A DNA stretch of 64,000 bases from Streptomyces hyderabadensis (GTDB lineage Bacteria; Actinomycetota; Actinomycetes; Streptomycetales; Streptomycetaceae): NCBI RefSeq assembly GCF_020404845.1, contig NZ_JAIOJZ010000023.1, forward strand, positions 1 through 64,000. The letters run 5' to 3'. How positions within the stretch are numbered: position 1 is the stretch's first letter; every line of letters starts with the position of its first letter. The notes under the pieces were generated by a model. The model did no database searches. It saw only the letters and a list, made by a program, of their open reading frames with translations, and had not been told where the DNA came from. Below, piece by piece: positions 16,276 to 24,588 of the stretch. A program made the position numbers and the translations under genes.

Positions 16276-16416
16276 GGCGACTCCTCGTGCGTCAGTGGTA
16301 CGTCGGGATGCTCGTGTGGGCGTTCTGTCCCACCGTGGCGCCACTGACAGGGTGCGGCCACGGATCCGTTCACGTCCAGGTTGACTTTACGGACCCCACC
16401 GTGAAGCGTGCACTTC

Positions 16417-17322
16417 ATGATTGACCTGCGCAGGCTGCACGTGCTGCGGGCGGTCGCCCACTACGGCACCGTCACCGCGGCGGCCCGTGCCCTGCACTTC
16501 ACCCCCTCGGCGGCTTCGCAGCAGATCCGGCAGCTCGCCCGGGACCTGGGCGTCGACCTGCTGGAGCCGCAGGGGCGCGGGGTACGGCTCACCGCGGCCG
16601 CGGAGAGTCTGCTGGCGCACGCCGACGCGATCGAGGCGCGCTGGGACGAGGCCGAACTGGATCTGCGCGCGGGGGAGGGGAGCCCCGCCGGGCCGCTGCG
16701 GGTGACCGGGTTCCCGGTGGCCGTCTCCGTCCTGCTGGCCCCCATGGCGGCGCGGCTGCGGGAGCGGCATCCGCGGCTGTCGGTGCGGATCCGGGAGGTC
16801 GAGGTGGCGGAGAGCTTCGACCTGCTCTTCGAGGGGGAGAGCGATCTGGCGGTGGTGGAGGCCACCCCCTCCAATCCACCGGCCGCCGACGCCCGCTTCG
16901 ACCAGCGGCCGCTGCTGGACGACCCCTTCGACCTGGTCGTGCCCGAGGGCCATCCGCTGGCCGGACGGGACGGGGCCGACCTCGCCGACGTGGCGCACGA
17001 GGCCTGGATCGCGCCGGTGCCGCAGAGCCCCTGCCGGCCGCACGTGATGTCGGCGTGCGGTGCAGCCGGGTTCACCCCCGACGTGGTCCATCACGCGCTG
17101 GACTGGAACGTCACCGCCCACCTGGTCGCCCACGGGCTCGGCGTGGCGCTGGTGCCCCGGCTCGCCCAGCTGACCCCGGAGCTGCCGATCGTTCGCGTGC
17201 CCTGCGCCGACCGGCCGCACCGCAAGCTGCTGACCTGCACCCGCAGCGGCGGCCACCGCCGGGCGGCGGTCGCGGCCGCGCTGGAGGAGCTGCGCACGCT
17301 GGCCGCCGCTGCGGTGGCCTGA
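16417..17322 (+). CDS. LysR-family transcriptional regulator
   Basis: This protein of about 301 residues has the LysR winged helix at 2-62 (LRRLHVLRAVAHYGTVTAAARALHFTPSAASQQIRQLARDLGVDLLEPQGRGVRLT). A periplasmic-binding-protein-like effector domain follows (PLRVTGFPVAVSVLLAPMAARL, then ALDWNVTAHLVAHGLGVALVPRLAQL). ATG 16417 is preferred to GTG 16408, three codons upstream, because it fits the family N-terminus; neither has a strong ribosome site. The presumed target would be the small divergent gene or its own promoter. The effector is unknown. Confidence 0.9.
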   Translation: MIDLRRLHVLRAVAHYGTVTAAARALHFTPSAASQQIRQLARDLGVDLLEPQGRGVRLTAAAESLLAHADAIEARWDEAELDLRAGEGSPAGPLRVTGFPVAVSVLLAPMAARLRERHPRLSVRIREVEVAESFDLLFEGESDLAVVEATPSNPPAADARFDQRPLLDDPFDLVVPEGHPLAGRDGADLADVAHEAWIAPVPQSPCRPHVMSACGAAGFTPDVVHHALDWNVTAHLVAHGLGVALVPRLAQLTPELPIVRVPCADRPHRKLLTCTRSGGHRRAAVAAALEELRTLAAAAVA

Positions 17323-17332
17323 CACGCACGGC

Positions 17333-17362
17333 GGGACCGGGGCTCGGCCGAGCCCCGGTCCC
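17333..17362. terminator. bidirectional hairpin terminator
   Basis: A perfect 15-bp inverted repeat, GGGACCGGGGCTCGG directly followed by its complement, lies 10 bases after the LysR stop and 21 bases before the convergent reductase stop. Folding with a 4-base loop leaves a 13-bp stem of about 85% GC. There is no long U tract, as is usual in Streptomyces terminators. Confidence 0.8.
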
Positions 17363-17383
17363 GTACGTCTGCTCCCGCGCCGG

Positions 17384-17947
17384 TCAGGCGGCGAGGGCCT
17401 CGCCCGCGTGGCCGTGCAGCCGGGCGACGACCTCGGTCAGCTGGGCGGCGACCTCGGCGTCGTCGGCCGGGTGGGTCTCGGCGAAGCGGGTCACCGAGCC
17501 GGGGATGGACAGCTTGATGTCCTCGATCACCTTTCCGCCGGCGATGCCCGCGGCCTTGCGGGTGTCGTCCTGCGCCCACACACCGCCGTACTGGCCGAAC
17601 GCGGTGCCGACCACGGCGGTGGGCTTGCCGGAGATGGCGCCCGCGCCGAACGGACGGGACAGCCAGTCGATGGCGTTCTTCAGCACGGCCGGGATGGTGC
17701 CGTTGTACTCCGGCGAGAAGAACAGGAAGGCGTCGGCGCCCTGGGCGGCCTCGCGCAGCTTCGCGGCGGCGGCCGGGACGCTGCCCTCGACGTCGATGTC
17801 CTCGTTGTAGAAGGGGATGTCGGCGAGTCCTTCGAACAGCTCCACCTCGGCACCCTCGGGCGCGAACTTGGCGGCCGCCTCGGCGAGCTGGCGGTTGTGC
17901 GAACCGGCGCGAAGGCTGCCGACGAGCGCAAGGATGCGGACAGACAT
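17384..17947 (-). CDS. NADPH-dependent FMN reductase
   Basis: This 187-residue flavodoxin-like reductase has the FMN-phosphate loop GSLRAGSHNRQLAEAA (about 9-24) and the family signature FFSPEYNGTIPAVLKNAIDWLSRP (about 77-100), followed by KPTAVVGTAFGQYGGVWAQ. Such proteins reduce quinones, azo compounds or flavins with NADPH in the cytoplasm. ATG 17947 has a GGAG site. The gene is divergent from a TetR-family gene, with a strong double palindrome between them, so it is very probably the regulator's target. Confidence 0.92.
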   Translation of the reverse strand: MSVRILALVGSLRAGSHNRQLAEAAAKFAPEGAEVELFEGLADIPFYNEDIDVEGSVPAAAAKLREAAQGADAFLFFSPEYNGTIPAVLKNAIDWLSRPFGAGAISGKPTAVVGTAFGQYGGVWAQDDTRKAAGIAGGKVIEDIKLSIPGSVTRFAETHPADDAEVAAQLTEVVARLHGHAGEALAA

Positions 17948-18007
17948 GAGTACTCCCACTGCTGAACAGGTGATGGCGGGCGGGCCGAAACACTGCGGTT
18001 ACGATCC

Positions 18008-18054
18008 GGACCGAGGTCCGTTTAATTTCTAACACCTCAAACGGACCGCGGTCC
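18008..18054. promoter_or_regulatory. double-palindrome TetR operator
   Basis: GGACCGAGGTCCGTTT (18008-18023) and AAACGGACCGCGGTCC (18039-18054) form a 16-bp inverted repeat with one mismatch. Each arm contains a nearly or fully palindromic GGACC-NN-GGTCC. The arm centres are 31 bp apart, three turns, consistent with two TetR dimers between the divergent reductase and TetR genes. Confidence 0.75.
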
Positions 18055-18085
18055 AGTTTTCTTCCCGATGCTTTACGCTGGCTTC

Positions 18086-18895
18086 ATGTCCGCCGCCCCG
18101 CCGCCCTTCCCGCAGCCCCAGGAGAACGCCGGTCCGCCCGAGCTGCTGCAACTCGGCGCCGGGACCGACGAGGACGAGCCCTGCCTGCGGGCCGACGCCG
18201 CGCGCAACCGCGCCCGGCTCCTGGAGGCCGCCGAGCGGCTGGTCGCCGAGCACGGCGCGGGCGCCCTCACCATGGAGGCGGTGGCCGCCGCGGCGCGTGT
18301 GGGCAAGGGCACGGTCTTCCGCCGCTTCGGCGACCGCACCGGGCTGCTGGCGGCGCTGCTCGACCACTCCGAGCGGAAGTTCCAGGCCGCGCTGCTGAGC
18401 GGTCCGCCGCCCCTGGGCCCCGGCGCACCGCCCATCGAGCGGCTGCGGGCCTTCGGCTGCGCGCTGCTGCGCCGCTCCATCGGCGAACTCGACCTGCTCG
18501 TGGCCGGGGAGCCCAGCGCCGAACGCCGCCACACCTTCCCACCCCGCCGCTTCCTGCGCCACCACGTGGCACTGCTGCTGCGGGAGGCCGTGCCGGACGC
18601 CGACAGCGAACTGCTCTCGTACACGCTGATGGCCTACCTCGACGCCGCCCAGCTCCACCACCTCACCCAGCAGTGCGGACTGCCCGCCGAACGCGTCCGG
18701 GCGGGCTGGCTCGACCTGGTCGCGCGGGTCACCCGCACCGACAGCCCGGCTCCCGCGGCCGACACTCCGGCTCCCGCGGGCGACACTCCGGTCCCCGCGG
18801 GCGACACTCCGGCTCCCGCGGCCGACGCTTCGGCTCCCGCGGCTGACGGCCCGGCTCCCGTGGCGGACACCCCGGCCGACGCACCGTCCGCCTGA
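18086..18895 (+). CDS. TetR-family transcriptional regulator
   Basis: This protein of about 269 residues has the TetR DNA-binding domain after a proline-rich 30-residue leader: ARNRARLLEAAERLVAEHGAGALTMEAVAAAARVGKGTVFRRFGDRTGLLAALL. The ligand domain continues to about residue 215. The final 50 residues are a PAPAADT-like heptapeptide repeat encoded by a 21-bp DNA repeat at about 18748-18870, six degenerate copies. ATG 18086 is chosen over ATG 18068 because the operator would otherwise lie only 13 bases away. It is divergent from the FMN reductase and presumably represses it. Confidence 0.88.
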   Translation: MSAAPPPFPQPQENAGPPELLQLGAGTDEDEPCLRADAARNRARLLEAAERLVAEHGAGALTMEAVAAAARVGKGTVFRRFGDRTGLLAALLDHSERKFQAALLSGPPPLGPGAPPIERLRAFGCALLRRSIGELDLLVAGEPSAERRHTFPPRRFLRHHVALLLREAVPDADSELLSYTLMAYLDAAQLHHLTQQCGLPAERVRAGWLDLVARVTRTDSPAPAADTPAPAGDTPVPAGDTPAPAADASAPAADGPAPVADTPADAPSA

Positions 18896-18967
18896 ACTCC
18901 GTTCGCCGCGCACCGCGTTGCCCCGCCGGCCATGCCGCGTCCGGCTTCTGCCAGGATGCCGTACGTC

Positions 18968-20002
18968 ATGGTGCAGATACCGAATCCGCCGCCCCCCGAG
19001 CCCTCCGCAGCGCGCTCCGTGCCCACGAGCGCCGACGTGGCCCGCCTGGCCGGCGTCTCGCGCGCGACCGTCTCCTACGTCCTCAACAACACCGGCGCCG
19101 TACGGATCAGCGAACCCACCCGCCGCCGCGTCCACGAAGCCGCCCGGGAACTCGGCTACGTCCCGCACGCCGCGGCCCGCTCACTGCGCGCCGGACACAG
19201 CCGCATGGTCCTGATGCCGGCGCCGTCCTTCCCCGTCGGCCCGCTCTACAGCCGCTTCCTCGGCGAACTCCAGTGGGCGCTCGGCCGACTCGACTACACC
19301 GTCGTGCAGTACGGCACCGTCGGCGTGCACGGCGACGAGGCCGCCCGGGCCTGGGCCGAGCTGCGCCCGGTGGCCGTCCTGGTCCCCGGCTCCGACCTCG
19401 GCCCGCCGGGCGTGGAGGTCCTCAAGCGCTCCGGTGCCCGGGCCGTGGTCACCCTCGGCCCCGAGGCAGTCGACGGAGCACACGCCCTGCTCACCGACCA
19501 GCAGGGCGTCGGCCGCGCCGCGACCCGTCACCTGTACGACCGGGGACGCCGCGCGATCGGCGTCGTCGTCCCCGCGGAACGCGGTCTGGACGTCTTCTCG
19601 GCACCGCGCCTCGACGGCGCCCGGCGGGCCGTGGCCGGCACCGACGCCACCGTCACCGAACTGCCCCTCGCCTACGACGAACGGGACGCCGCCCGCCTCG
19701 CGGCGCGCTGGCGCCCCCTGGGACTCGACGCGGTGTTCGCGTACAACGACGAGTACGCGATGCTGCTGATGCGGGCCCTCCAGGACGAGGGCCTCGACAT
19801 CCCCGGCGACGCGGCCGTGATCGGCGCCGACGACCTGATGCTGGGCCGGCTGCTGCGGCCCCGGCTGAGCACCGTCCACCTGGAGATGCCCGCCGGACGC
19901 GACCTGGCCGCACTCGTCGACCGGGCAGTCCACGACCCCGGCGCCGCGCCCGAGCGCCACAAGGTGCTGGGCGCGACGGTGGTGCACCGGGAGTCGAGCT
20001 GA
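18968..20002 (+). CDS. LacI-family transcriptional regulator
   Basis: This protein of about 344 residues has a LacI helix-turn-helix with hinge: TSADVARLAGVSRATVSYVLNNTGAVRISEPTRRRVHEAARELGYVPHAAARSLRAGHSR. A periplasmic-binding-type effector domain follows, with GVVVPAERGLDVFSAPRLDGARRA and the late AVIGADDLMLGRLLRPRLSTVHL. The effector domain starts with unusually sparse FGLIVPD-type text (MVLMPAPSFPVGPLYSRFLGELQWAL), so it is a divergent member. Other in-frame ATG codons exist at 18932 and 18956; 18968 has the only nearby AGGA. It is convergent with thioredoxin 20 bases on. No sugar genes adjoin it, so the target is unclear. Confidence 0.88.
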   Translation: MVQIPNPPPPEPSAARSVPTSADVARLAGVSRATVSYVLNNTGAVRISEPTRRRVHEAARELGYVPHAAARSLRAGHSRMVLMPAPSFPVGPLYSRFLGELQWALGRLDYTVVQYGTVGVHGDEAARAWAELRPVAVLVPGSDLGPPGVEVLKRSGARAVVTLGPEAVDGAHALLTDQQGVGRAATRHLYDRGRRAIGVVVPAERGLDVFSAPRLDGARRAVAGTDATVTELPLAYDERDAARLAARWRPLGLDAVFAYNDEYAMLLMRALQDEGLDIPGDAAVIGADDLMLGRLLRPRLSTVHLEMPAGRDLAALVDRAVHDPGAAPERHKVLGATVVHRESS

Positions 20003-20021
20003 CCGGCGGCCGAACCGAATG

Positions 20022-20417
20022 TTACTGGCCCTCCTGGCCGTTCTTCCCTGCCTGCGCCTGCTGCTCGGCGACCGCCTTGCGGACCTCGTCCATGTCCAGC
20101 TTCCGGGCCTGACCGATCACGTCGGTGAGGGCCGCCTCAGGCAGCGCGCCCGGCTGCGCGAACACGGCCACCTGGTCCCGCACGATCATCAGCGTCGGAA
20201 TCGACTGGATCCCGAAGGCCTGCGCCAGCTCCGGCTGCGCCTCGGTGTCCACCTTGCCGAACACCAGGTCCGGGTTGGCCTCCGCCGCCTTCTCGTAGAC
20301 CGGCCCGAACTGCTTGCACGGACCGCACCACTCCGCCCAGAAGTCGATCAGCACGAATTCGTTGTCCGTGACCGTCTGGTCGAAGTTCTCCTTGGTGAGT
20401 TCCACGGTGCTGGTCAT
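20022..20417 (-). CDS. trxA: thioredoxin
   Basis: This 131-residue thioredoxin has the WCGPC active site (Cys31 and Cys34) in FVLIDFWAEWCGPCKQFGPVYEKAA and the cis-proline IPTLMI about 45 residues later. Compared with a 105-110-residue thioredoxin it carries a C-terminal extension of about 20 residues rich in Q, E, A and K. It is cytoplasmic and transfers electrons to protein disulfides. The ATG has an upstream GAGG. The gene is divergent from a pyridine-nucleotide-disulfide oxidoreductase gene, 120 bases away, a sensible redox pairing although that enzyme is not thioredoxin-reductase-like. Whether it is the main or an accessory thioredoxin is not clear. Confidence 0.93.
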   Translation of the reverse strand: MTSTVELTKENFDQTVTDNEFVLIDFWAEWCGPCKQFGPVYEKAAEANPDLVFGKVDTEAQPELAQAFGIQSIPTLMIVRDQVAVFAQPGALPEAALTDVIGQARKLDMDEVRKAVAEQQAQAGKNGQEGQ

Positions 20418-20537
20418 GAGGTGATCCCTCTTCCTGGTTTCGGGGGAGAAGCCATCGGCACAACACTGCCGACCTGGTGGGTATTCCGCGCACGTACCCA
20501 TGTGGCCACGGCGCACACCACCCACCAGACTGACCCC

Positions 20538-21971
20538 ATGACGCAATCGGATTCCCTCACGTACGACGTCGTCGTGATCGGCGCGGGCCCCGTCGGTGAG
20601 AACGTCGCCGACCGCACCCGCGCGGCCGGGCTGTCCACCGCCATCGTGGAGAGCGAACTGGTCGGCGGCGAGTGCTCCTACTGGGCGTGCATGCCCAGCA
20701 AGGCCCTGCTGCGCCCGGTCATCGCCCGGGCGGACGCCCGCCGCCTGCCCGGTCTCGCCCGGGCCGTCCAGGAACCCCTCGACGCGCCGGCCGTCCTCGC
20801 CCGCCGCGACGAGTTCACCTCGCACTGGAAGGACGACGGCCAGGTCCAGTGGGTCGAGGGCATCGGCGCCGACCTGTACCGCGGACAGGGGCGGCTCGCC
20901 GGACCGCGCACCGTGGAGGTGACCGGCCCCGACGGCAGTCGCCGGACCCTGACCGCCCGGCACGCCGTCGCCGTCTGCACCGGCAGCGCCGCCGCCCTGC
21001 CCCCGCTGCCCGGACTCGCCGAGGTGCGCCCCTGGACCAGCCGCGAGGCCACCAGTGCCGAGAGCGCACCCGGCCGCCTCATCGTGATCGGCGGCGGAGT
21101 CGTCGCCGTCGAGATGGCCACCGCCTGGCAGGCCCTCGGCTCCCGGGTCACGATGCTGGTGCGCGGCGACGGCGGCCTGCTCGCCCGGATGGAGCCGTTC
21201 GCCGGGGAACTGGTCGCCGAGGCGCTCACCGAGGCCGGCGTGGACATCCGCACCGGCGTCTCCGTCGAGTCCGTCACCCGCGAGAACGGCACCGTCGTCG
21301 CCGTCACCGACACCGGCGACCGCCTGGAGGCCGACGAGATCCTCTTCGCCACCGGCCGCACGCCCCGCACCGGCGACATCGGCCTGGAGACCGTCGGCCT
21401 CGAGCCGGGCTCCTGGCTGCCGGTCGACGACAGCCTCCGCGTGACGGGCCACGACTGGCTCTACGCCGTCGGCGACGTCAACCACCGCGCCCTCCTCACC
21501 CACCAGGGCAAGTACCAGGCGCGCATCGCGGGCGCCGCCATCGCCGCCCGCGCCTCCGGAGTGCCGATCCTGGAGTCCGACCCGTGGGGCGCGCACACCG
21601 CGACCGCCGACCACGAGGCCGTGCCCCAGGTGGTCTTCACCGACCCCGAGGCGGCGTCCGTCGGCCTGACCCTGGCCGAGGCCGAGCAGGCGGGCCACCG
21701 CGTCCGCGCCGTCGACATCGACATCGCGGTGGCGGGTTCGAGCCTGTACGGCGACGGCTACAAGGGCCGCGCCCGCATGGTGGTCGACCTGGAGGACGAG
21801 ATCGTCCGCGGCGTCACCTTCGTCGGCCCCGGCGTCGGCGAGCTGATCCACTCCGCGACCGTCGCCGTCGCCGGCCGGGTGCCCATCAGCCGCCTGTGGC
21901 ACGCGGTCCCGTCCTACCCGACGATCAGCGAGGTGTGGCTGAGGCTGCTGGAGACGTACCGGGACAACTGA
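20538..21971 (+). CDS. class I pyridine nucleotide-disulfide oxidoreductase with Tyr in place of the catalytic His
   Basis: This 477-residue enzyme has FAD site VVVIGAGPVGENVADRTRAAG (11-31), a CX4C redox pair (Cys46, Cys51 in GGECSYWACMPSK), the NAD(P) site LIVIGGGVVAVEMATAWQALG, the second FAD motif LYAVGDVNHRALLTHQGKYQ and a C-terminal dimerisation domain. In lipoamide and glutathione reductases the C-terminus reads HPTxxE; here it is YPTISE (Tyr460, Glu465), as in soluble transhydrogenase-type proteins, but the cysteine pair is kept. It is therefore neither a standard dihydrolipoamide dehydrogenase nor SthA. No E1/E2 genes are nearby; thioredoxin is divergent. Confidence 0.88.
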   Translation: MTQSDSLTYDVVVIGAGPVGENVADRTRAAGLSTAIVESELVGGECSYWACMPSKALLRPVIARADARRLPGLARAVQEPLDAPAVLARRDEFTSHWKDDGQVQWVEGIGADLYRGQGRLAGPRTVEVTGPDGSRRTLTARHAVAVCTGSAAALPPLPGLAEVRPWTSREATSAESAPGRLIVIGGGVVAVEMATAWQALGSRVTMLVRGDGGLLARMEPFAGELVAEALTEAGVDIRTGVSVESVTRENGTVVAVTDTGDRLEADEILFATGRTPRTGDIGLETVGLEPGSWLPVDDSLRVTGHDWLYAVGDVNHRALLTHQGKYQARIAGAAIAARASGVPILESDPWGAHTATADHEAVPQVVFTDPEAASVGLTLAEAEQAGHRVRAVDIDIAVAGSSLYGDGYKGRARMVVDLEDEIVRGVTFVGPGVGELIHSATVAVAGRVPISRLWHAVPSYPTISEVWLRLLETYRDN

Positions 21972-22040
21972 CGCCCTGGCCACGACGACCCGAACCCGGG
22001 GACGACCGCCGACGGCCGCCCCGGGAGCCGGGCCCCGGCT

Positions 22041-22155
22041 GGCCGTCCCGGTTGCTCGGCCCCGGCGGGCCGTCCGGCCGTCCCGGTTGCTCGGCGCCGG
22101 CGGGCCGTCCCGGGTGATCGGCGTGGGCGGGCCGTCCCGGTTGCCGATGCCGCGG
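22041..22155 (+). repeat. degenerate GC-rich direct repeats in a gene-free interval
   Basis: The 294 bases between the oxidoreductase and peptide deformylase stops (convergent genes) hold no gene. The 20-mer GGCCGTCCCGGTTGCTCGGC occurs at 22041-22060 and 22077-22096, and degenerate relatives continue to about 22155. They may form transcription-terminating structures or be simple slippage repeats. Confidence 0.6.
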
Positions 22156-22265
22156 GCACCCCGGCTGGCGATGCCGCGGGCCGTTTTCGGCGTGCGGTCC
22201 CGGGGCCCGGTCCCGGCTGCCCGTGCCGCCTGCCGCCAGCCCCGGCGGATCGTGGCGGTGGTCGG

Positions 22266-22934
22266 TCAGGTTGCCGGGCCGGGTAGCTCGAATCCCAGGG
22301 CCGACGCCGCCCGCTCCGGCGTCGGCTGGGACCAGAGGTCCGCCATCGCGGCGTTCGAGGCCAGTGAGCGCAGCTCGGCCCGGTCCAGGTACAGCGTGCC
22401 GTCGAGGTGGTCCGTCTCGTGCTGCACGATCCGGGCCGGCCAGCCCGCGAACACCTCGTCCACCGCCCGCCCGTGCTCGTCCCGCGCCCGCAGCCGCACC
22501 TCGGCGTGGCGCGCCACCACCGCCTGCCAGCCCGGCACGCTCAGGCAGCCCTCGAAGAACGCGGCCCGCCCGCCGCCGACGGGCTCGTACGACGGGTTCA
22601 CCAGCACCCGGAACGGTTGCGGCACCCGCCCCCGCGCCACCCGCACCTCCTCGGGCACCGGCGCCGGATCCTCGATCACCGCGACCCTCAGCCCCACCCC
22701 GACCTGCGGTGCGGCCAGGCCCACACCGGGTGCCGCGTGCATGGTCAGCCGCAGCGCCGCGACGAACCGCTCGAAGAGCGCGGGCGCCAACTGCCCGTCG
22801 TACGGCTCGGCCGGGCGCCGCAGCACCGGATCCCCGGCCGCGACGATCGGCAACGGGCCGCCGACGGCGAGCAGTTGTTCCACCCGCTCGGCAAGCGGGA
22901 CACGATCACTCGGAGTTCCCAGCGCGGTTCCCAT
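22266..22934 (-). CDS. def: peptide deformylase
   Basis: This 222-residue enzyme has all three deformylase motifs: GVGLAAPQ (70-77), EGCLSVPG (metal ligand Cys130) and QHETDHLDG (ligands His172 and His176, catalytic Glu173). It removes the N-formyl group from nascent proteins using an iron-type metal. It has an N-terminal extension of about 25 residues relative to E. coli Def. It is not next to fmt or priA, so it is probably one of several paralogues, as is usual in Streptomyces. The TPR gene upstream on the same strand ends 31 bases before its start. Confidence 0.95.
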   Translation of the reverse strand: MGTALGTPSDRVPLAERVEQLLAVGGPLPIVAAGDPVLRRPAEPYDGQLAPALFERFVAALRLTMHAAPGVGLAAPQVGVGLRVAVIEDPAPVPEEVRVARGRVPQPFRVLVNPSYEPVGGGRAAFFEGCLSVPGWQAVVARHAEVRLRARDEHGRAVDEVFAGWPARIVQHETDHLDGTLYLDRAELRSLASNAAMADLWSQPTPERAASALGFELPGPAT

Positions 22935-22965
22935 CGCGCCAGGATGCCACGCGCAGCGTCCCCGC

Positions 22966-23313
22966 TCAGCGACCGGCGAAGTCGCCGGCGAGGGCGGAGG
23001 CGATCCGGAGCTGCGCGTCGGCCTCCTCCTGCCGCCCCTGCCGTTCCAGGGTGCGGCCCAGCATCAGCCGGGCGTACTGCTCCACGGGATCGCGCTCGAC
23101 GACGATCCGCAGCTCGGCCTCCGCCCGCCGCAGCTGGGCCGAGTGGTAGTAGGAACGCGCCAGCAGCAGCCGCGGGCCGGTCTGCTCCGGCACCAGGGCG
23201 ACCAGGCCGTCCAGGACGCGTGCCGCGGCGGTGTAGTCCTTGGCGTCGAAGAACATCCGCGCGCGCTCCCAGCGCTCCGCCGGTGTTCCGTGGTCGTAGT
23301 ACGTCGTGTCCAC
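22966..23313 (-). CDS. tetratricopeptide repeat protein
   Basis: This 115-residue protein is made of about two and a half TPR units: ERWERARMFFDAKDYTAAARVLDGLVALVPEQ, TGPRLLLARSYYHSAQLRRAEAELRIVVERDP and VEQYARLMLGRTLERQGRQEEADAQLRIASAL. The GTG start at 23313 follows an AAGGAGG ribosome site at six-base spacing, the strongest in this part of the window. It is probably a cytoplasmic protein-protein interaction module. It is divergent from pirin and upstream of the deformylase gene. The partner is unknown. Confidence 0.9.
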   Translation of the reverse strand: MDTTYYDHGTPAERWERARMFFDAKDYTAAARVLDGLVALVPEQTGPRLLLARSYYHSAQLRRAEAELRIVVERDPVEQYARLMLGRTLERQGRQEEADAQLRIASALAGDFAGR

Positions 23314-23335
23314 TGGAGACCTCCTTCGCCCCCTG

Positions 23336-23354
23336 CAACCACACCGTATGGTTG
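23336..23354. promoter_or_regulatory. inverted repeat CAACCA-N7-TGGTTG between TPR and pirin genes
   Basis: A 6-bp-arm palindrome lies 23 bases upstream of the TPR gene start and about 107 bases upstream of pirin. Its arms recall the CAACC/GGTTG palindrome upstream of the MFS gene at 4954-4966. Operator function is speculative. Confidence 0.35.
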
Positions 23355-23460
23355 AACATTCCACTACTGGGGGAGCTGCTCGCCGGGCACTTTCGCCCGC
23401 CACGGTGACGGCCCGCCCTCCGTCTGACGCGAAGGCCTCACCGGGACTAGGTTGGGCGGC

Positions 23461-24426
23461 ATGAGCAATCTTGATCGCGAGGCCGTTCCCAGTCTGTGCG
23501 GCGGCCGCGGCTTCGTGGTGGCGGAACCCGTACGGGAACTTCTCAGCCCGCGCAACGTCAGGCTCGGCGAGTCCACCGAGGTCCGCCGACTGCTGCCCAA
23601 CCTGGGCCGGCGCATGGTCGGCGCCTGGTGCTTCGTCGACCACTACGGTCCCGACGACATCGCCGACGAGCCCGGCATGCAGGTGCCCCCGCATCCCCAC
23701 ATGGGTCTGCAGACGGTGAGCTGGCTGCACGAGGGCGAGGTGCTGCACCGCGACTCCACCGGCAGCCTGCAGACCATCCGCCCGCGCCAGCTGGGCCTGA
23801 TGACCTCCGGCCGCGCGATCAGCCACTCGGAGGAGAGCCCGCGCTCCCACGCCCGCCTGCTGCACGGGGCCCAGCTGTGGGTGGCCCTGCCCGACACCCA
23901 CCGCCACACCGACCCGCACTTCGAGTTCCACGCCGAGCTGCCCCGGGTCACGGCCCCCGGCCTGGCGGCCACCGTGCTCCTGGGCACCCTCGACACCGCC
24001 ACCTCGCCCGGCACCACGTACACCCCCCTCGTCGGCGCCGACCTGGCCCTCACCGGCGGCACGGAGGTACGCCTGCCGCTGGAACGGGACTTCGAGTACG
24101 CCGTACTGGCCATGAGCGGCGAGGCACACGTCGACGGCGTGCCCCTGGTGCCGGGCTCGATGCTCTACCTGGGCTGCGGCCGCGACGAGTTGCCCCTGCG
24201 CGCCGACTCGGACGCGGGCCTGATGCTCCTGGGCGGCGAGCCGTTCGAGGAGGAGCTGATCATGTTTTGGAACTGGATCGGGCGCTCCCAGGAGGAGATC
24301 GAGCAGGCCCGCCGGGACTGGATGGAAGGCTCCCGGTTCGGGGAGGTGAAGGGCTACGACGGTGCGCCGCTGCCTGCACCTGCGCTGCCGGCGGTGCCAC
24401 TGAAGCCGCGCGGGAGGGTGCGCTGA
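23461..24426 (+). CDS. pirin family protein
   Basis: This 321-residue bicupin has the pirin signature in its N-terminal cupin: LPNLGRRMVGAWCFVDHYGPDD, then PHPHMGLQTVSWLHEGEVLHRDSTGSLQTI and MTSGRAISHSEESP. The three His plus Glu metal ligands are all present. The C-terminal cupin carries the shorter LPLERDFEYAVLAMSGEAHVDG strand set. Bacterial pirins are metal-binding proteins variously reported as quercetinases or regulators of pyruvate metabolism; which applies here is unknown. ATG 23461 starts the conserved text. The 162 bases after its stop hold nothing recognisable. Confidence 0.93.
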   Translation: MSNLDREAVPSLCGGRGFVVAEPVRELLSPRNVRLGESTEVRRLLPNLGRRMVGAWCFVDHYGPDDIADEPGMQVPPHPHMGLQTVSWLHEGEVLHRDSTGSLQTIRPRQLGLMTSGRAISHSEESPRSHARLLHGAQLWVALPDTHRHTDPHFEFHAELPRVTAPGLAATVLLGTLDTATSPGTTYTPLVGADLALTGGTEVRLPLERDFEYAVLAMSGEAHVDGVPLVPGSMLYLGCGRDELPLRADSDAGLMLLGGEPFEEELIMFWNWIGRSQEEIEQARRDWMEGSRFGEVKGYDGAPLPAPALPAVPLKPRGRVR

Positions 24427-24588
24427 CCCGCAAAGGGTCCTCGCGTGTGCCATGCGGTTGGGCGAGCGGCAAGCGCGATGTGCCGTGCCGTCCCCGGCAA
24501 GAGTGTCACCGCACCACCTCCCCCTCCACGAACTCCGCACCTACCGCAGCGACTCCACCGCCTGCTGTAGGCCGACACCCGTACGCCG

